Shown one piece after another: positions 50,386 to 60,168 of a stretch of 64,000 bases of DNA. The stretch covers positions 6,414,316 through 6,478,315 of the forward strand of contig OW203768.1 of the NCBI GenBank assembly GCA_934045905.1. The letters are read 5' to 3'. The stretch comes from Leuctra nigra. Its lineage: Eukaryota > Arthropoda > Insecta > Plecoptera > Leuctridae. Each line of letters opens with the position of its first letter. Positions within the stretch are counted from its first letter, which is position 1. The notes beneath the pieces are model-generated. The model saw only the letters and a list, made by a program, of their open reading frames with translations. It searched no databases and was not told the DNA's origin. A program made the translations under genes and the position numbers.

Positions 50386-50505
50386 TTCAATACTCTGCTA
50401 TGTTTTAAACAGTTGATTAGAACTGTATTGCCATGACAACAACCAATGGCATTCCTAGAATGACTGTGTTAAGTTAATTACTTGTTTTAGCAGAGTATTG
50501 AAAAC
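50386..50505. mobile_element. Short MITE-like element
   Basis: Ends CAATACTCTGCT (50390-50401) and AGCAGAGTATTG (50490-50501) are inverted. The interior resembles 6940-7010. Confidence 0.6.
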
Positions 50506-50619
50506 CCTGACCTAACAGAACAGTCATCAAATTTCACAGATTGCTATCTGATTCTGGGACATCATGACACAATTTTACATAAAAAAATATTACTGTACCA
50601 TTCCTTCGTTTAAAATAAA

Positions 50620-50790
50620 AAAAGGGTTTCAAATTCAATTCAAGTAGAATAACAAATAAATGTATAAATTATAAAAAAAAGGGAGAAGAATAGCCCTCAT
50701 GGGGTCAAAGAGACCCTGTGTGAGGGCATAGAAAGTTAAAGTAAACTTTTTAAACATCATTATTTTGGCAACTAAATAAAAACAAACGGT
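50620..50790 (-). mobile_element. Probable LINE 3' end, minus strand
   Basis: On the minus strand: a GCCCTCACACAGGGTCTC... hairpin region, an AT-rich stretch and a terminal TTGAATTGAA tail, the layout of a 5'-truncated non-LTR element. No coding sequence left. Confidence 0.4.
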
Positions 50791-50945
50791 GAGAAATAGA
50801 TAAATAAATAAATAATAAACAAACTAAAAATAATAACATATCAACACATTAATTCACAAGTACATAACACTACTGCAAAATAACACATTGAATCATCAAT
50901 TATGTTGAATAATACACGTAGAATGTACTACGTCACTGCGCTACT

Positions 50946-52842
50946 CAGTGTCACACTAACAGGTGTTTGCTCGTGGCTCAACATGTGACAGTGTCACACT
51001 AACAGGTGTGTGCTCGCGGCTCAACATGTGACAGTGTCACACTAACAGGTGTTTGCTCGCGGCTCAACATGTGACAGTGTCACACTGACAAGTGTTTGCT
51101 CGCGGCTCAACATGTGACAGTGTCACACTAACAGGTGTTTGCTCGCGGCTCAACATGTGACAGTGTCACACTAACAGGTGTTTGCTCGCGGCTCAACATG
51201 TGACAGTGTCACACTGACAGGTGTTTGCTCGCGGCTCAACATGTGACAGTGTCACACTGACAGGTGTTTGCTCGCGGCTCAACATGTGACAGTGTCACAC
51301 TAACAGGTGTTTGCTCGCGGCTCAACATGTGACAGTGTCACACTGACAGGTGTTTGCTCGCGGCTCAACATGTGACAGTGTCACACTAACAGGTGTTTGC
51401 TCGCGGCTCAACATGTGACAGTGTCACACTGACAGGTGTTTGCTCGCGGCTCAACATGTGACAGTGTCACACTAACAGGTGTTTGCTCGCGGCTCAACAT
51501 GTGACAGTGTCACACTAACAGGTGTTTGCTCGCGGCTCAACATGTGACAGTGTCACACTAACAGGTGTTTGCTCGCGGCTCAACATGTGACAGTGTCACA
51601 CTAACAGGTGTTTGCTCGCGGCTCAACATGTGACAGTGTCACACTGACAGGTGTTTGCTCGCGGCTCAACATGTGACAGTGTCACACTAACAGGTGTTTG
51701 CTCGCGGCTCAACATGTGACAGTGTCACACTAACAGGTGTTTGCTCGCGGCTCAACATGTGACAGTGTCACACTGACAGGTGTTTGCTCGCGGCTCAACA
51801 TGTGACAGTGTCACACTAACAGGTGTTTGCTCGCGGCTCAACATGTGACAGTGTCACACTAACAGGTGTTTGCTCGCGGCTCAACATGTGACAGTGTCAC
51901 ACTGACAGGTGTTTGCTCGCGGCTCAGCATGTGACAGTGTCACACTGACAGGTGTTTGCTCGCGGCTCAACATGTGACAGTGTCACACTAACAGGTGTTT
52001 GCTCGCGGCTCAACATGTGACAGTGTCACACTAACAGGTGTTTGCTCGCGGCTCAACATGTGACAGTGTCACACTGACAGGTGTTTGCTCGCGGCTCAAC
52101 ATGTGACAGTGTCACACTGACAGGTGTTTGCTCGCGGCTCAACATGTGACAGTGTCACACTGACAGGTGTTTGCTCGCGGCTCAACATGTGACAGTGTCA
52201 CACTGACAGGTGTTTGCTCGCGGCTCAACATGTGACAGTGTCACACTAACAGGTGTTTGCTCGCGGCTCAACATGTGACAGTGTCACACTAACAGGTGTT
52301 TGCTCGCGGCTCAACATGTGACAGTGTCACACTAACAGGTGTTTGCTCGCGGCTCAACATGTGACAGTGTCACACTAACAGGTGTTTGCTCGCGGCTCAA
52401 CATGTGACAGTGTCACACTGACAGGTGTTTGCTCGCGGCTCAACATGTGACAGTGTCACACTAACAGGTGTTTGCTCGCGGCTCAGCATGTGACAGTGTC
52501 ACACTAACAGGTGTTTGCTCGCGGCTCAACATGTGACAGTGTCACACTCACAGGTGTTTGCTCGCGGCTCAACATGTGACAGTGTCACACTAACAGGTGT
52601 TTGCTCGCGGCTCAACATGTGACAGTGTCACACTGACAGGTGTTTGCTCGCGGCTCAACATGTGACAGTCTCACACTAACAGGTGTTTGCTCGCGGCTCA
52701 ACATGTGACAGTGTCACACTGACAGGTGTTTGCTCGCGGCTCAACATGTGACAGTGTCACACTGACAGGTGTTTGCTCGCGGCTCAACATGTGACAGTGT
52801 CACACTAACAGGTGTTTGCTCGCGGCTCAACATGTGACAGTG
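50946..52842 (+). repeat. 43-bp minisatellite, ~44 copies, abutting exon-2 acceptor
   Basis: By hand count, 44 units of 43 bp, very homogeneous. Each contains the palindrome TGTGACAGTGTCACA, a CTRAC string, CAGGTGTTTGCTCGCGG and CATGTG. The main variation is one position, CTAAC (about 26 units) / CTGAC (about 17) / CTCAC (one); a few units carry other single changes. The array stops at 52842, with the pyrimidine/GT-rich tract and AG of the exon-2 acceptor following (52843-52860). So the branch point and upstream acceptor context of exon 2 must lie within, or be provided by, the last units. No spacers, hence not a CRISPR. Confidence 0.95.
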
Positions 52843-52860
52843 GTGTTTGTTTGTTTCTAG

Positions 52861-52960
52861 TCACGAAGCTCGGACCGGGGCGGCAAACTCCGACGCAGGA
52901 GAACGCCCCGACGCCCACAGAAGAGAAACCCCCGGTCGTCGAGACGCCGGTCGTCAAGCC
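52861..52960 (+). CDS. Exon 2 of the RIM/Fife-type scaffold gene
   Basis: A 100-nt exon between TTTGTTTGTTTCTAG and CC|GTGAGT. Joined to the last base of exon 1 it reads VTKLGPGRQTPTQENAPTPT and then EEKPPVVETPVVKP, a Pro/Thr/Glu-rich linker without domain, and it leaves two bases that join exon 3 to make Pro. It is markedly GC-richer and more codon-biased than the surrounding intron, which supports coding. Such low-complexity linkers are usual N-terminal to the zinc finger of active-zone scaffolds, but are not diagnostic. The acceptor lies directly downstream of the 43-bp minisatellite, so array length or sequence could affect its recognition (inference). Confidence 0.8.
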
Positions 52961-53249
52961 GTGAGTACAATAGAACTTGTGTCTGATGGGTGACGCTAGG
53001 TGGCACTAGCGCTCGCCCGTGTTCATTTAGCAGTCTGATTGTATTTTATGCAAGCTTTTCTATTTTGATTCGTGTGGGGTTTTCAACAAAACCGAGCAAA
53101 AATTATTCTCCATGCCTTGAACACAAGACCGTTATACAATTTATTTCTAATTTCACAGATGTTTTTCTGAAGATTATAAATTTGTATGTTTTTTAAATTT
53201 TGTTCAAAAATTGTCAGATGAGTCTAGAATTGTTAAAATCCATAATTGG

Positions 53250-53650
53250 TTAGGCGAACGTAGCGAGCGTCACCACGGTACACTAATGCCACTTTATTTG
53301 TTATTTATTTTTCGTTTCCTTGATTTTTTGTTTCAATGATGATTTTGTATGCTTGCCTCAAATACCCAGGTCAAACCGTTATTTAAAATACCTGAAATTT
53401 TGCTCTCACACTAATGTCATAAGAGCCGTCACGTGTAGGTGTTTTTGTGTGATTGGATGAAAATTTAAAATAGAACTGATCTACTAATCAATTTCAAATT
53501 TTGCATGTTCATATGGACTAACATTGCAGAATATTTTTACCATTTTCATACAAATCTATTATTCAAAGAAATTAAAAAAAAATACATAATTTACCGTTCC
53601 TTTGACTAGCTTTCACGCATTTTGTCTTCTAGAGAGCCATTAAACTACTA
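53250..53650 (+). repeat. Dispersed repeat family A copy
   Basis: 'AGCGAGCGTCACCACGGTAC', 'CAGGTCAAACCGTT', 'ACCTGAAATTTTGCTCTCAC' and 'CAATTTCAAATTTTGCATG' in order. The 3' terminal block is missing or diverged. Confidence 0.65.
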
Positions 53651-54416
53651 TCCTAGTCTTCCAAGTAATTCAAATGTGTAAGTATTACATAGAGCAGCAC
53701 GTATGAATAAAAGTTACACACAAGTCGAAAATAAGAAAGCATGTGCATGGTTAAATTTTAGAGGAATTGCGGGCAACAGATTGCATTATGTAATAATACA
53801 TGTAAATCTCTTGAATTTCCTTGTCACATCGATGCACTTGAAGCCTGCAGTCCTCCCCACGCAGGATGTAGAACACTAGGATGTAAAACATTTAACTGCC
53901 GGTTTGATGGCAGGCCGGGGAGTTGCAGGGGATGTTTTATTACCACGTTACCTTGATAACAGACTGCGGGGGTCTTAAAGTGATCGCCTTCTCGCGGGCT
54001 AGATTACAGATATCGAACATATTATATTATGCAGCAGTTTGATAAATAGGACGCTCAAACTTTAGATGCAGTTCTTAAGTTTAAAATTATTTTGAATATT
54101 ACATTTTCTTGAACAATATTACAATGTCATAAAATCACAATATTTTGTTTAACAAAAATCTTCAGAAATTAAATAATTGACGCAAAATGACCACAACGTC
54201 AACGCGTCTTTTAACATCAAAAAAAAAATGTTAGATACTTTTATGTCATTTACTTTTCCGAAGCATTGTATTCATAATAAAACGTTGTGAAAGATTAAAT
54301 AAATTTTTATCTTTCAAATGGGATATTACAAATTTAAAACTACTAATCCATCAAAACAACGATTCCATCGACTGAATTTTATTTATAAAGTATGTGTGTA
54401 AAGCTATGTAAAGCTA
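53651..54416. other. Intronic stretch, no gene seen
   Basis: AT-rich with a short GC-richer part at about 53830-53990. Nothing recognisable before the retrotransposon insertion. Confidence 0.4.
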
Positions 54417-54556
54417 TGTGTACATAGCGGTCAAAGGGTGGAAAAGGGTCTCGGGGGTCGTCTTATCAGCCGAGGATTAGACGGTACCAAAACTCCGAGA
54501 AATGCCCGCGGGTTTTAACCTATACCATCAAATCCTACTCCCACGTCCACGAAGAC

Positions 54557-54766
54557 ATGAGTCGCGTGACCGCTGGGCAATGTATGGCATGCAATGGATC
54601 CATGTCATATAGCAGACGGGAGAGGGTGCATGCGAGTTCCCGGCGCATTCAAACTGGGGCCAATCGGCTAAGGGAACAAACCCCTACAGAAAATGCTGGT
54701 CCTCCAGGTTGGGGGTTTGGGCATAAGGCTAGCTCCCTTATCTCAGTAAAAAACGAACAATGCTAA
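54557..54766 (+). CDS. Leader ORF of the RTE-type element
   Basis: A 69-codon ATG ORF (MSRVTAGQCMACNGS..., later REQTPTENAGPPGWGFGH) in a different frame from the endonuclease, overlapping by a few bases the open frame that begins after the stop at 54747-54749. It might be a short ORF1 or the frameshifted N-terminal extension of the endonuclease protein. No nucleic-acid-binding domain is evident, apart from a CMAC pair that could be chance. Confidence 0.35.
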   Translation: MSRVTAGQCMACNGSMSYSRRERVHASSRRIQTGANRLREQTPTENAGPPGWGFGHKASSLISVKNEQC

Positions 54767-54839
54767 GAAACCCAACGATAAGCCTCGGAAACCAACGGAC
54801 GGAAAACCTTATAGACGAACAAAGCTAAGAAAACGGACC

Positions 54840-56009
54840 TTGAATTTTGGAACATGGAACATTCAGGGGATAAGTACCAAACAACATGAAGTCTTCCAGC
54901 AATTAGAGAAGTATAACATAGATATTGCCACTCTGACGGAGGTAAAGAAGAAAGGGAGAGGTAGTGAGGAGATTGGAGAGTATCTGTTTTTCTACAGTGG
55001 GGTCGCAAAAGAACGAAGGGCGAAGGCCGGTGTAGCAATTGTGGTAAACAAGAAATTTAGGAAGTTTATCAAGAATTGGGAGGAGACTTCTGAGCGGATA
55101 ATGAAAGTGGAGATGGAGATATGGGGTCACTGTTTGGTTGTTGTTGCTGCTTATGCACCAACGGACGATTCTAACAAGGCAGTTAAGGATGCGTTTGAAA
55201 ATGACCTCATCACCCTCTTGAGTCAAGTTAGTAGTAGAAAGGAAATACTGCTAATGGGGGACTTGAATGGAAGAACTGGAAGGAAGGAAGATGATCTGGT
55301 GGTTGGAAGATTTGGGGAGAATGTTGTGAATGATAACGGAGAGCGACTAATAGAACTGTGTGGTGCATTGGATTTGAAGATAATGAATGGATTCTATCAG
55401 CATAAGCAAATTCACCAGTACACTTGGATGCAACCGACGAGAAACTTGAGATCGATTATAGACTATGTGATAATGAGACAAAAATCAGAGCTCAAGACTA
55501 TGGACGTTAAAGTAGTTAGAGGGGCTGAATGTGGCACGGACCACATGTTTGTAAAAGCCAGAGTTTGGATTAAAAACAGACATCATGCTACAACGGGGAT
55601 GCAACAACCAGACCAGGGAAGAGTCGAGGGAAAGAGGTATAAGTTACACCTGTTGCGAGACGACTCTATCAGATTTCTGTATAAGTTACGTCTAGCACAG
55701 AAATTAAGCCAAGCAGGGGAGAATGAGACAGTAGAGCAGAGTTATAGCAGAATGAAACGAGCGATTCATGAAGCGGCGAGTGAAGCACTCGGGGAAGAGG
55801 AGTCTAAGGAAAGGACGGTGTACTGGTGGAACACAGAAGTAGAAAACATCATAAAAGAGAAAAGGCAGCTATATCAGAAGTGGTTGGTGAGTCAGGATAG
55901 AGAGGATAGGAAGCAGTATGCAAGAGCGAGCAGAGAAGTAAAAAAACAGTCGTTAAAGCAAGAAATGAAGCCTGGAATAAAAGGTGCGATGAAATTGATA
56001 GACATATAG
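54840..56009 (+). pseudogene. Retrotransposon AP-type endonuclease half
   Basis: The frame is open from about 54750; the conserved part starts near 54840 (LNFGTWNIQGIS; no ATG precedes it in the open frame). Exonuclease/endonuclease/phosphatase motifs appear in order: the WN start, LTEVKK with the metal-binding Glu near residue 38, VAAYAPTDD, GDLNGRTG (catalytic Asp/Asn) near residue 143, RSIIDYVI, and GTDHMFV with the catalytic His near residue 240. The function is target-site nicking for target-primed reverse transcription. After about position 55965 the frame loses similarity to what is expected and stops at 56007-56009; the proper continuation is in another frame, so this half is separated from the RT by one indel. 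The nick-forming residues look intact. Confidence 0.88.
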
Positions 56010-57694
56010 GAGGTACTAGGGCTAGAGAAGCATGGAAGACTATTAAGGATTTGAGGCAGGATACGCAATATAAATCCAAGGTACAGATGATTGGGATAGA
56101 AGAGTGGAGGGGGTACTACGAGAAAATGTTAAACGAAGATCGGAATGAGTACATGCAAGGGTGGAATATCATACCAAGGCAGAGGCAGAATGTAGCAATT
56201 GGTGTAATAACCAAGAGAGAAATTTACCAAGCCCTGAGACGCACAAAGAATGGGAGAGCACCAGGCCCTGGAAATGTTTCAATAGAATTGGTGAAGAATA
56301 GTCCAGAAGGAGTCATAGAAATCCTACAAGACATCTTTAATAGATGCTTGATTGACGCTGAGCATGTACCAGAAGAGTGGAAGGTTGGATACATGAGCTC
56401 TATCTACAAGAAAGGATCCCGAACGGACTGTCATAATTATAGAGGAATCAACGTAACTGCATCTATTGGAAGATTGTATGGGCGTATTATAAAGACTAGA
56501 TTGGAGCAAGAAGTTACCATTGGAGAAGAACAGTGCGGTTTCACAGCGGGGCGCTCATGTGTGGATAATATTTTCACCTTGAGGCAGCTAGTGCAAAAAA
56601 GGGTAGCGAGAGGCAGGGAGACTCATTTGGTGTTTGTAGATCTAGAAAAAGCGTATGACACAGTGCCGTTAAAAAGGATGTTTGAGGTGTTATACGACAG
56701 CACTATTCCTCATGCATATGTGGACACCATAAGAGACCTGTATGAAGGACAGAGGAGTGTAGTGAAAGTAGGAAATCGCATGTCCAGTAGCTTCGAGATT
56801 ACGAAGGGTTTGCGTCAAGGGTGCTGCCTCTCACCTTCTCTATTCAAAATCTATATAGATAAGGTTTTGCAAGAATGGCAAGCCAAGTGTAGATGGATGG
56901 GTGTGCCTGTGAATGGAGATTACCTGCATTCCCTTCTCTTTGCTGATGACCAAGTAGTGGTTGCATTGGACGAGGACGACTGCAATTATATGATGCGGAA
57001 ATTATCAGAAACATACGAAAAATGGGGTTTAAAAATCAATTTTGACAAGACCAAATACTTGGTGGTAGGGGGAGGAGGTAATGACATGGACGTGGATGGG
57101 AAGGAAGTGAAAGAGTGCCGAGAGTATAAGTACTTAGGATCTATTTTTTCATCGGAGGGAAGTAGTCGGAGAGATATTAGCAGCCGGATACTCCAGGGAA
57201 GACAAGCGGTTCAGAAGCTGAACTCGATGTGGTGGTCTGAACAACTGCAGAAGCCTACAAAGAATAGAATTTATAGCAGCATTGTACAAAGTATTCTTAC
57301 ATACGGATCTGAGACCTGGGAAGTAACGAAGAGGGATAAAGAGAGGTTGATGGCGGTTGAAATGGATGCGCTCAGAAGAAGTTGTAGGGTGTCAAGAATT
57401 GAGCATATTAGGAATGAACAGATACGGAGATGGATGAAGAAGGAAGAAACAGTGGTAGAGGAGATAGAGCGAAGGAGATTGTGCTGGTATGGACACTTAA
57501 GAAGAATGGATCCCCATAGGTGGCCCCTGAAGATATGGCATTGGACCCCTCCAGAGAGGAGGAAAAGGGGCCGACCGCCGAGAGAATGGCAAGAAGATGT
57601 AAAGGAGGCAATGGGGAGAAGAAACTTGCTGGAAGATGGTTGGATGGACAAGGAGAGGTGGCGATTGGGGTGTGAGAAACGGCCTGTGCTGTAA
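55973..57694 (+). pseudogene. Retrotransposon reverse transcriptase half
   Basis: The frame is continuous from before 55973 (WNKRCDEIDRHIGGTRAREA, the linker usual upstream of an RTE reverse transcriptase) to the stop at 57692-57694. RT motifs: YRGINVT, EEQCGFTAGRSCVDNIF, VFVDLEKAYDTV (motif A, first catalytic Asp), GLRQGCCLSPSLF (motif B), LLFADDQVV (motif C, FADD), then YLGSIFSSEG. The C-terminal part, RRLCWYGHLRRMD and KRGRPPREWQEDV, is standard for these elements. It makes cDNA from the element RNA at the nicked target. No internal stop; the only visible defect is the frameshift separating it from the endonuclease. Its first in-frame codon usable as a start would be non-ATG near 56051, so it is probably not translated on its own. 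Confidence 0.9.
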
Positions 57695-57701
57695 AATACT
57701 C

Positions 57702-57704
<3 letters not shown>

Positions 57705-57742
<38 letters not shown>
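57705..57742 (+). repeat. AT-repeat tail of the retrotransposon
   Basis: About 19 AT units directly after the short post-stop sequence; a typical simple-repeat 3' end for RTE elements. Confidence 0.9.
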
Positions 57743-57748
<6 letters not shown>

Positions 57749-57752
57749 ACAT

Positions 57753-58202
57753 TTGATATCACAGTGTCCATATGAGGTATATTAATCAAATAAACAATGG
57801 GGAAATGGAACAAAGAGAATAATTGATTAGCAATGAAAAATGAAATGATTCAATGACACGTCCTACCTGCAGGCTACAGCATCAGGAGTTGCCAGATTTC
57901 AATGACGGCAACGCTGTCAGCGAATACCTCATTAGAAACTCTGTTATTATGTGCTTTATCACAAGAATTGTATGTGTAATATGATAGACATAGCCGATGT
58001 GATGTGTTATATACATAGGATGTATAACATAAGCCACCATTGCATGCATAGGGGAAATTCAAGTGGATCCTAGCATGATATCTCAATTCTGAAATGAAAT
58101 GAGATTTTTTTAATATTATTTTTTCAGTGGACACATTTGTATGTACTGGGGGGCCACAAAAATTAGTCCCGCGGGCCGCAGGTTGTAGTACCACTGATCT
58201 AA
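57753..58202. other. Intronic stretch with hAT-like terminus
   Basis: Featureless up to about 58140. At 58150-58200, 'CACAAAAATTAGTCCCGCGGGCCGCAGG' (28 bases in 58156-58183) and 'GTAGTACCACTGATCTA' resemble the common hAT-type end (complement of CAGTGGT...). No partner end was identified. Confidence 0.35.
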
Positions 58203-59272
58203 AACTCCGTTTCATGCAGTCTAGAGTCCTGTTTAACATGGGTAGTCCTATTCATGGTTTTCACGTGACGTCACGGCAGTCGTCTCGGCCGCATTTCCCC
58301 TACTTTACCCCTCCTGAGTATACAGGAGTCACTGTTGTAGCTAGTGTAGCATTGTAAACAATCGCTTTTAGGTGGCTCAGCTAATCGGGCAGAGTCTCAG
58401 ATCTTAATAATTTTTTGTCTACTTATTGATAATCACGTCATACACAATCCTTGAAAAAATTGAACAATTCTCGTGTCTAGTTTCTGAGAAAAATTGAGTT
58501 TTCTTCCCCATATTATCTTATGGCATTGGCAGCCACGTAGAATCGTGTCACATTTATACTAATAATGTAGATCTGATTTGTATGTATTCCCAACTTTGAA
58601 CAAAAAACTTATTTTCTGATAGATAGTTGGAACTTCTATTAGGAAAGAAATTGAAAACAATTCCAACGTGTGCTATTTTAGAAGTTATAAACCAAAAACG
58701 AAATGATTTCCCTATACCTCCTGTGTTACAGTTTCTTTCATTATCCGAAGGCAATAAATTGAAACTTCGCTATAAGACAGGAGTTGCAAGTTTAATCACA
58801 TGTAATGATTCTTTTATACTTAAATATAGAGGTCACCACTGACCCCAGAGGGAAAATCTCGAAGTTATAAAAGCTACGGCAATGCTGACATAGAAAATTG
58901 TTCACTGGTTTTCTGTCGTCTTCTATTACGGCTGTTGAAATCTAACGTGTCAAATGATTTCCAAATTGAATATTTATTATGACTTGAATGCTTTTTTATT
59001 TCACTTTTTAATACACAAATAAGTTATTTTAGTTTCTTCTTCTTTAAACTTGAACGACTACGCTTTAATTTAAATATTTAACATGGAGAATTCATGTCAA
59101 ACTCTTGGTGACTCTAGATTTCACATGCATTTTTACGGCAGGCAAGTGCTACTTGTATACCCAAAATGGCGGCGTGACTGAAATACCTGGCCGTGGAGGG
59201 GCGGAAGTGGGGCTCGTGAAAACCATGAATACCTGCTCATGCTATCTAGGTAGACCCCATGAAACGGAGTTT
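58203..59272. mobile_element. ~1.07-kb TIR element without transposase
   Basis: The ends AACTCCGTTTCATG (left) and CATGAAACGGAGTT (right) are inverted. Further in, TATTCATGGTTTTCACG (about 58249) and its complement CGTGAAAACCATGAATA (about 59215) continue the terminal inversion over roughly 65 bp with gaps. The interior is AT-rich with no transposase-like ORF. The left end has CACGTGACGTCAC, overlapping E-box and CRE palindromes; the right end has AAAATGGCGGCGTGAC. Confidence 0.75.
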
Positions 59273-59289
59273 ACATAGTGTATCAAGCG

Positions 59290-59650
59290 TTGCTGCTGAA
59301 CTCTTGGTCTCTGTGTTTTGCTTGCAATGCCCAGGTAAAATTGAAACTGGAACCGTTTGATCGATCATCCAAAAATTTTGCATGGTCATTGAGACTAACA
59401 TTTTAGAGTTTTTGATAATTTCCATACAAATAGGTAAAGAATTTCGGGAGTAAGTAATTGATATTTTACCGATATATTATGCTTGTTTTGAAATATTTGT
59501 CAAATCTTTTCAAAGTAATATCCACTTCTCTTTTGACGCATTTTTATTCCAGGTTTTCCAAGGTCAGTAGAGCAGCAACTTTCACATCACATATTAATAC
59601 ATACGTTGCAATACGTTGTCTTACAAGCGCTCGGCCGTTTTAGAAAATTG
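59290..59650 (+). repeat. Dispersed repeat family A copy
   Basis: 'TTGCAATGCCCAGGTAAAAT', 'GAACCGTTTGATCGATCATC', 'ATTTTGCATGGTCATTGAGA' and a 3' end resembling 'TTACAAGCGCTCGG'. Confidence 0.6.
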
Positions 59651-59805
59651 AGAGAGAAAAATTGTTTCGTAAGTGGGTGTAACTTTGATAGGATGTTCAC
59701 ATGATCAGTCTGATTGTATATTAGTAGCACTTTTTCATTTTTGATTCTTGCATTGTTAATTAGGCGCCGGTTATTCAACAAAAGCGCACAGAACTATGAA
59801 ATTTC

Positions 59806-60168
59806 CGATACGATTGGAGACCAAACCCGTTAACCAATTGATCTCAAATTTTAATCGTGATTAGATAATAGACAAACTTAGGGTTATCCCTTGGCACATT
59901 TTTAAAATTAAATTTCATACGCCACCCATTGAGACAAGAAAATATACAATTTTTCACCAAAAATCAACTACTAATTAGTATACTAATTAACGAATTAACG
60001 AAATAAATTAACGAAATAAATAACGAAATATTAACGAAATAAAAAATACTAATTAACGAAGCAAAAAATTTAAAATGTACCAAGGGATAACCCTAAGTTT
60101 GCCTTTTATCTAACCATGGTTAAAATTTCAAATCATTTCGTAAACCCATTTTGTCTCCAATCGTATCC
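59806..60168. mobile_element. Foldback element, ~100-bp arms with AACGAAAT-rich loop
   Basis: 59806-59906 pairs with the complement of 60067-60168 (landmark 'AACTTAGGGTTATCCCTTGG' / 'CCAAGGGATAACCCTAAGTT'). The loop has an ATTAACGAAATAAA-type simple repeat at about 59985-60062. Confidence 0.85.

Larger units (their letters stand above)
13213..52860 (+). other. Giant intron 1 (39.6 kb)
   Basis: Bounded by the exon-1 donor (GTAAAC) and the exon-2 acceptor (TTTGTTTGTTTCTAG). It is filled mainly with inverted repeats, dispersed repeats and tandem arrays listed separately. I found no convincing additional coding exon, but small alternative exons cannot be excluded by eye. Long repeat-filled introns are common in insect neuronal genes. 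Confidence 0.7.
54426..57743 (+). mobile_element. RTE-type non-LTR retrotransposon, near full length, one frameshift
   Basis: Carries an AP-type endonuclease (54840-about 55970) followed by a reverse transcriptase (about 55973-57694), in the domain order of RTE elements. After the stop codon there is almost no 3' UTR, only a tail of about 19 AT units (57705-57742), as is usual for this clade. The 9-bp string TGTGTACAT occurs just before (54417-54425) and after (57744-57752) the element and is a candidate target-site duplication, although it overlaps simple sequence. A leader ORF (54557-54766) precedes the endonuclease frame. The single frameshift between the two domains is the only visible coding lesion, suggesting recent insertion. 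Inserted in sense within intron 2. Confidence 0.9.

Noticed and set aside
50946..52842. CRISPR-like regular repeat array
   Set aside because: The 43-bp units are contiguous without unique spacers and lie in a eukaryotic intron; it is a minisatellite.
54763..57752. Minus-strand open frames opposite the retrotransposon
   Set aside because: Antisense shadows of the endonuclease and reverse transcriptase frames.
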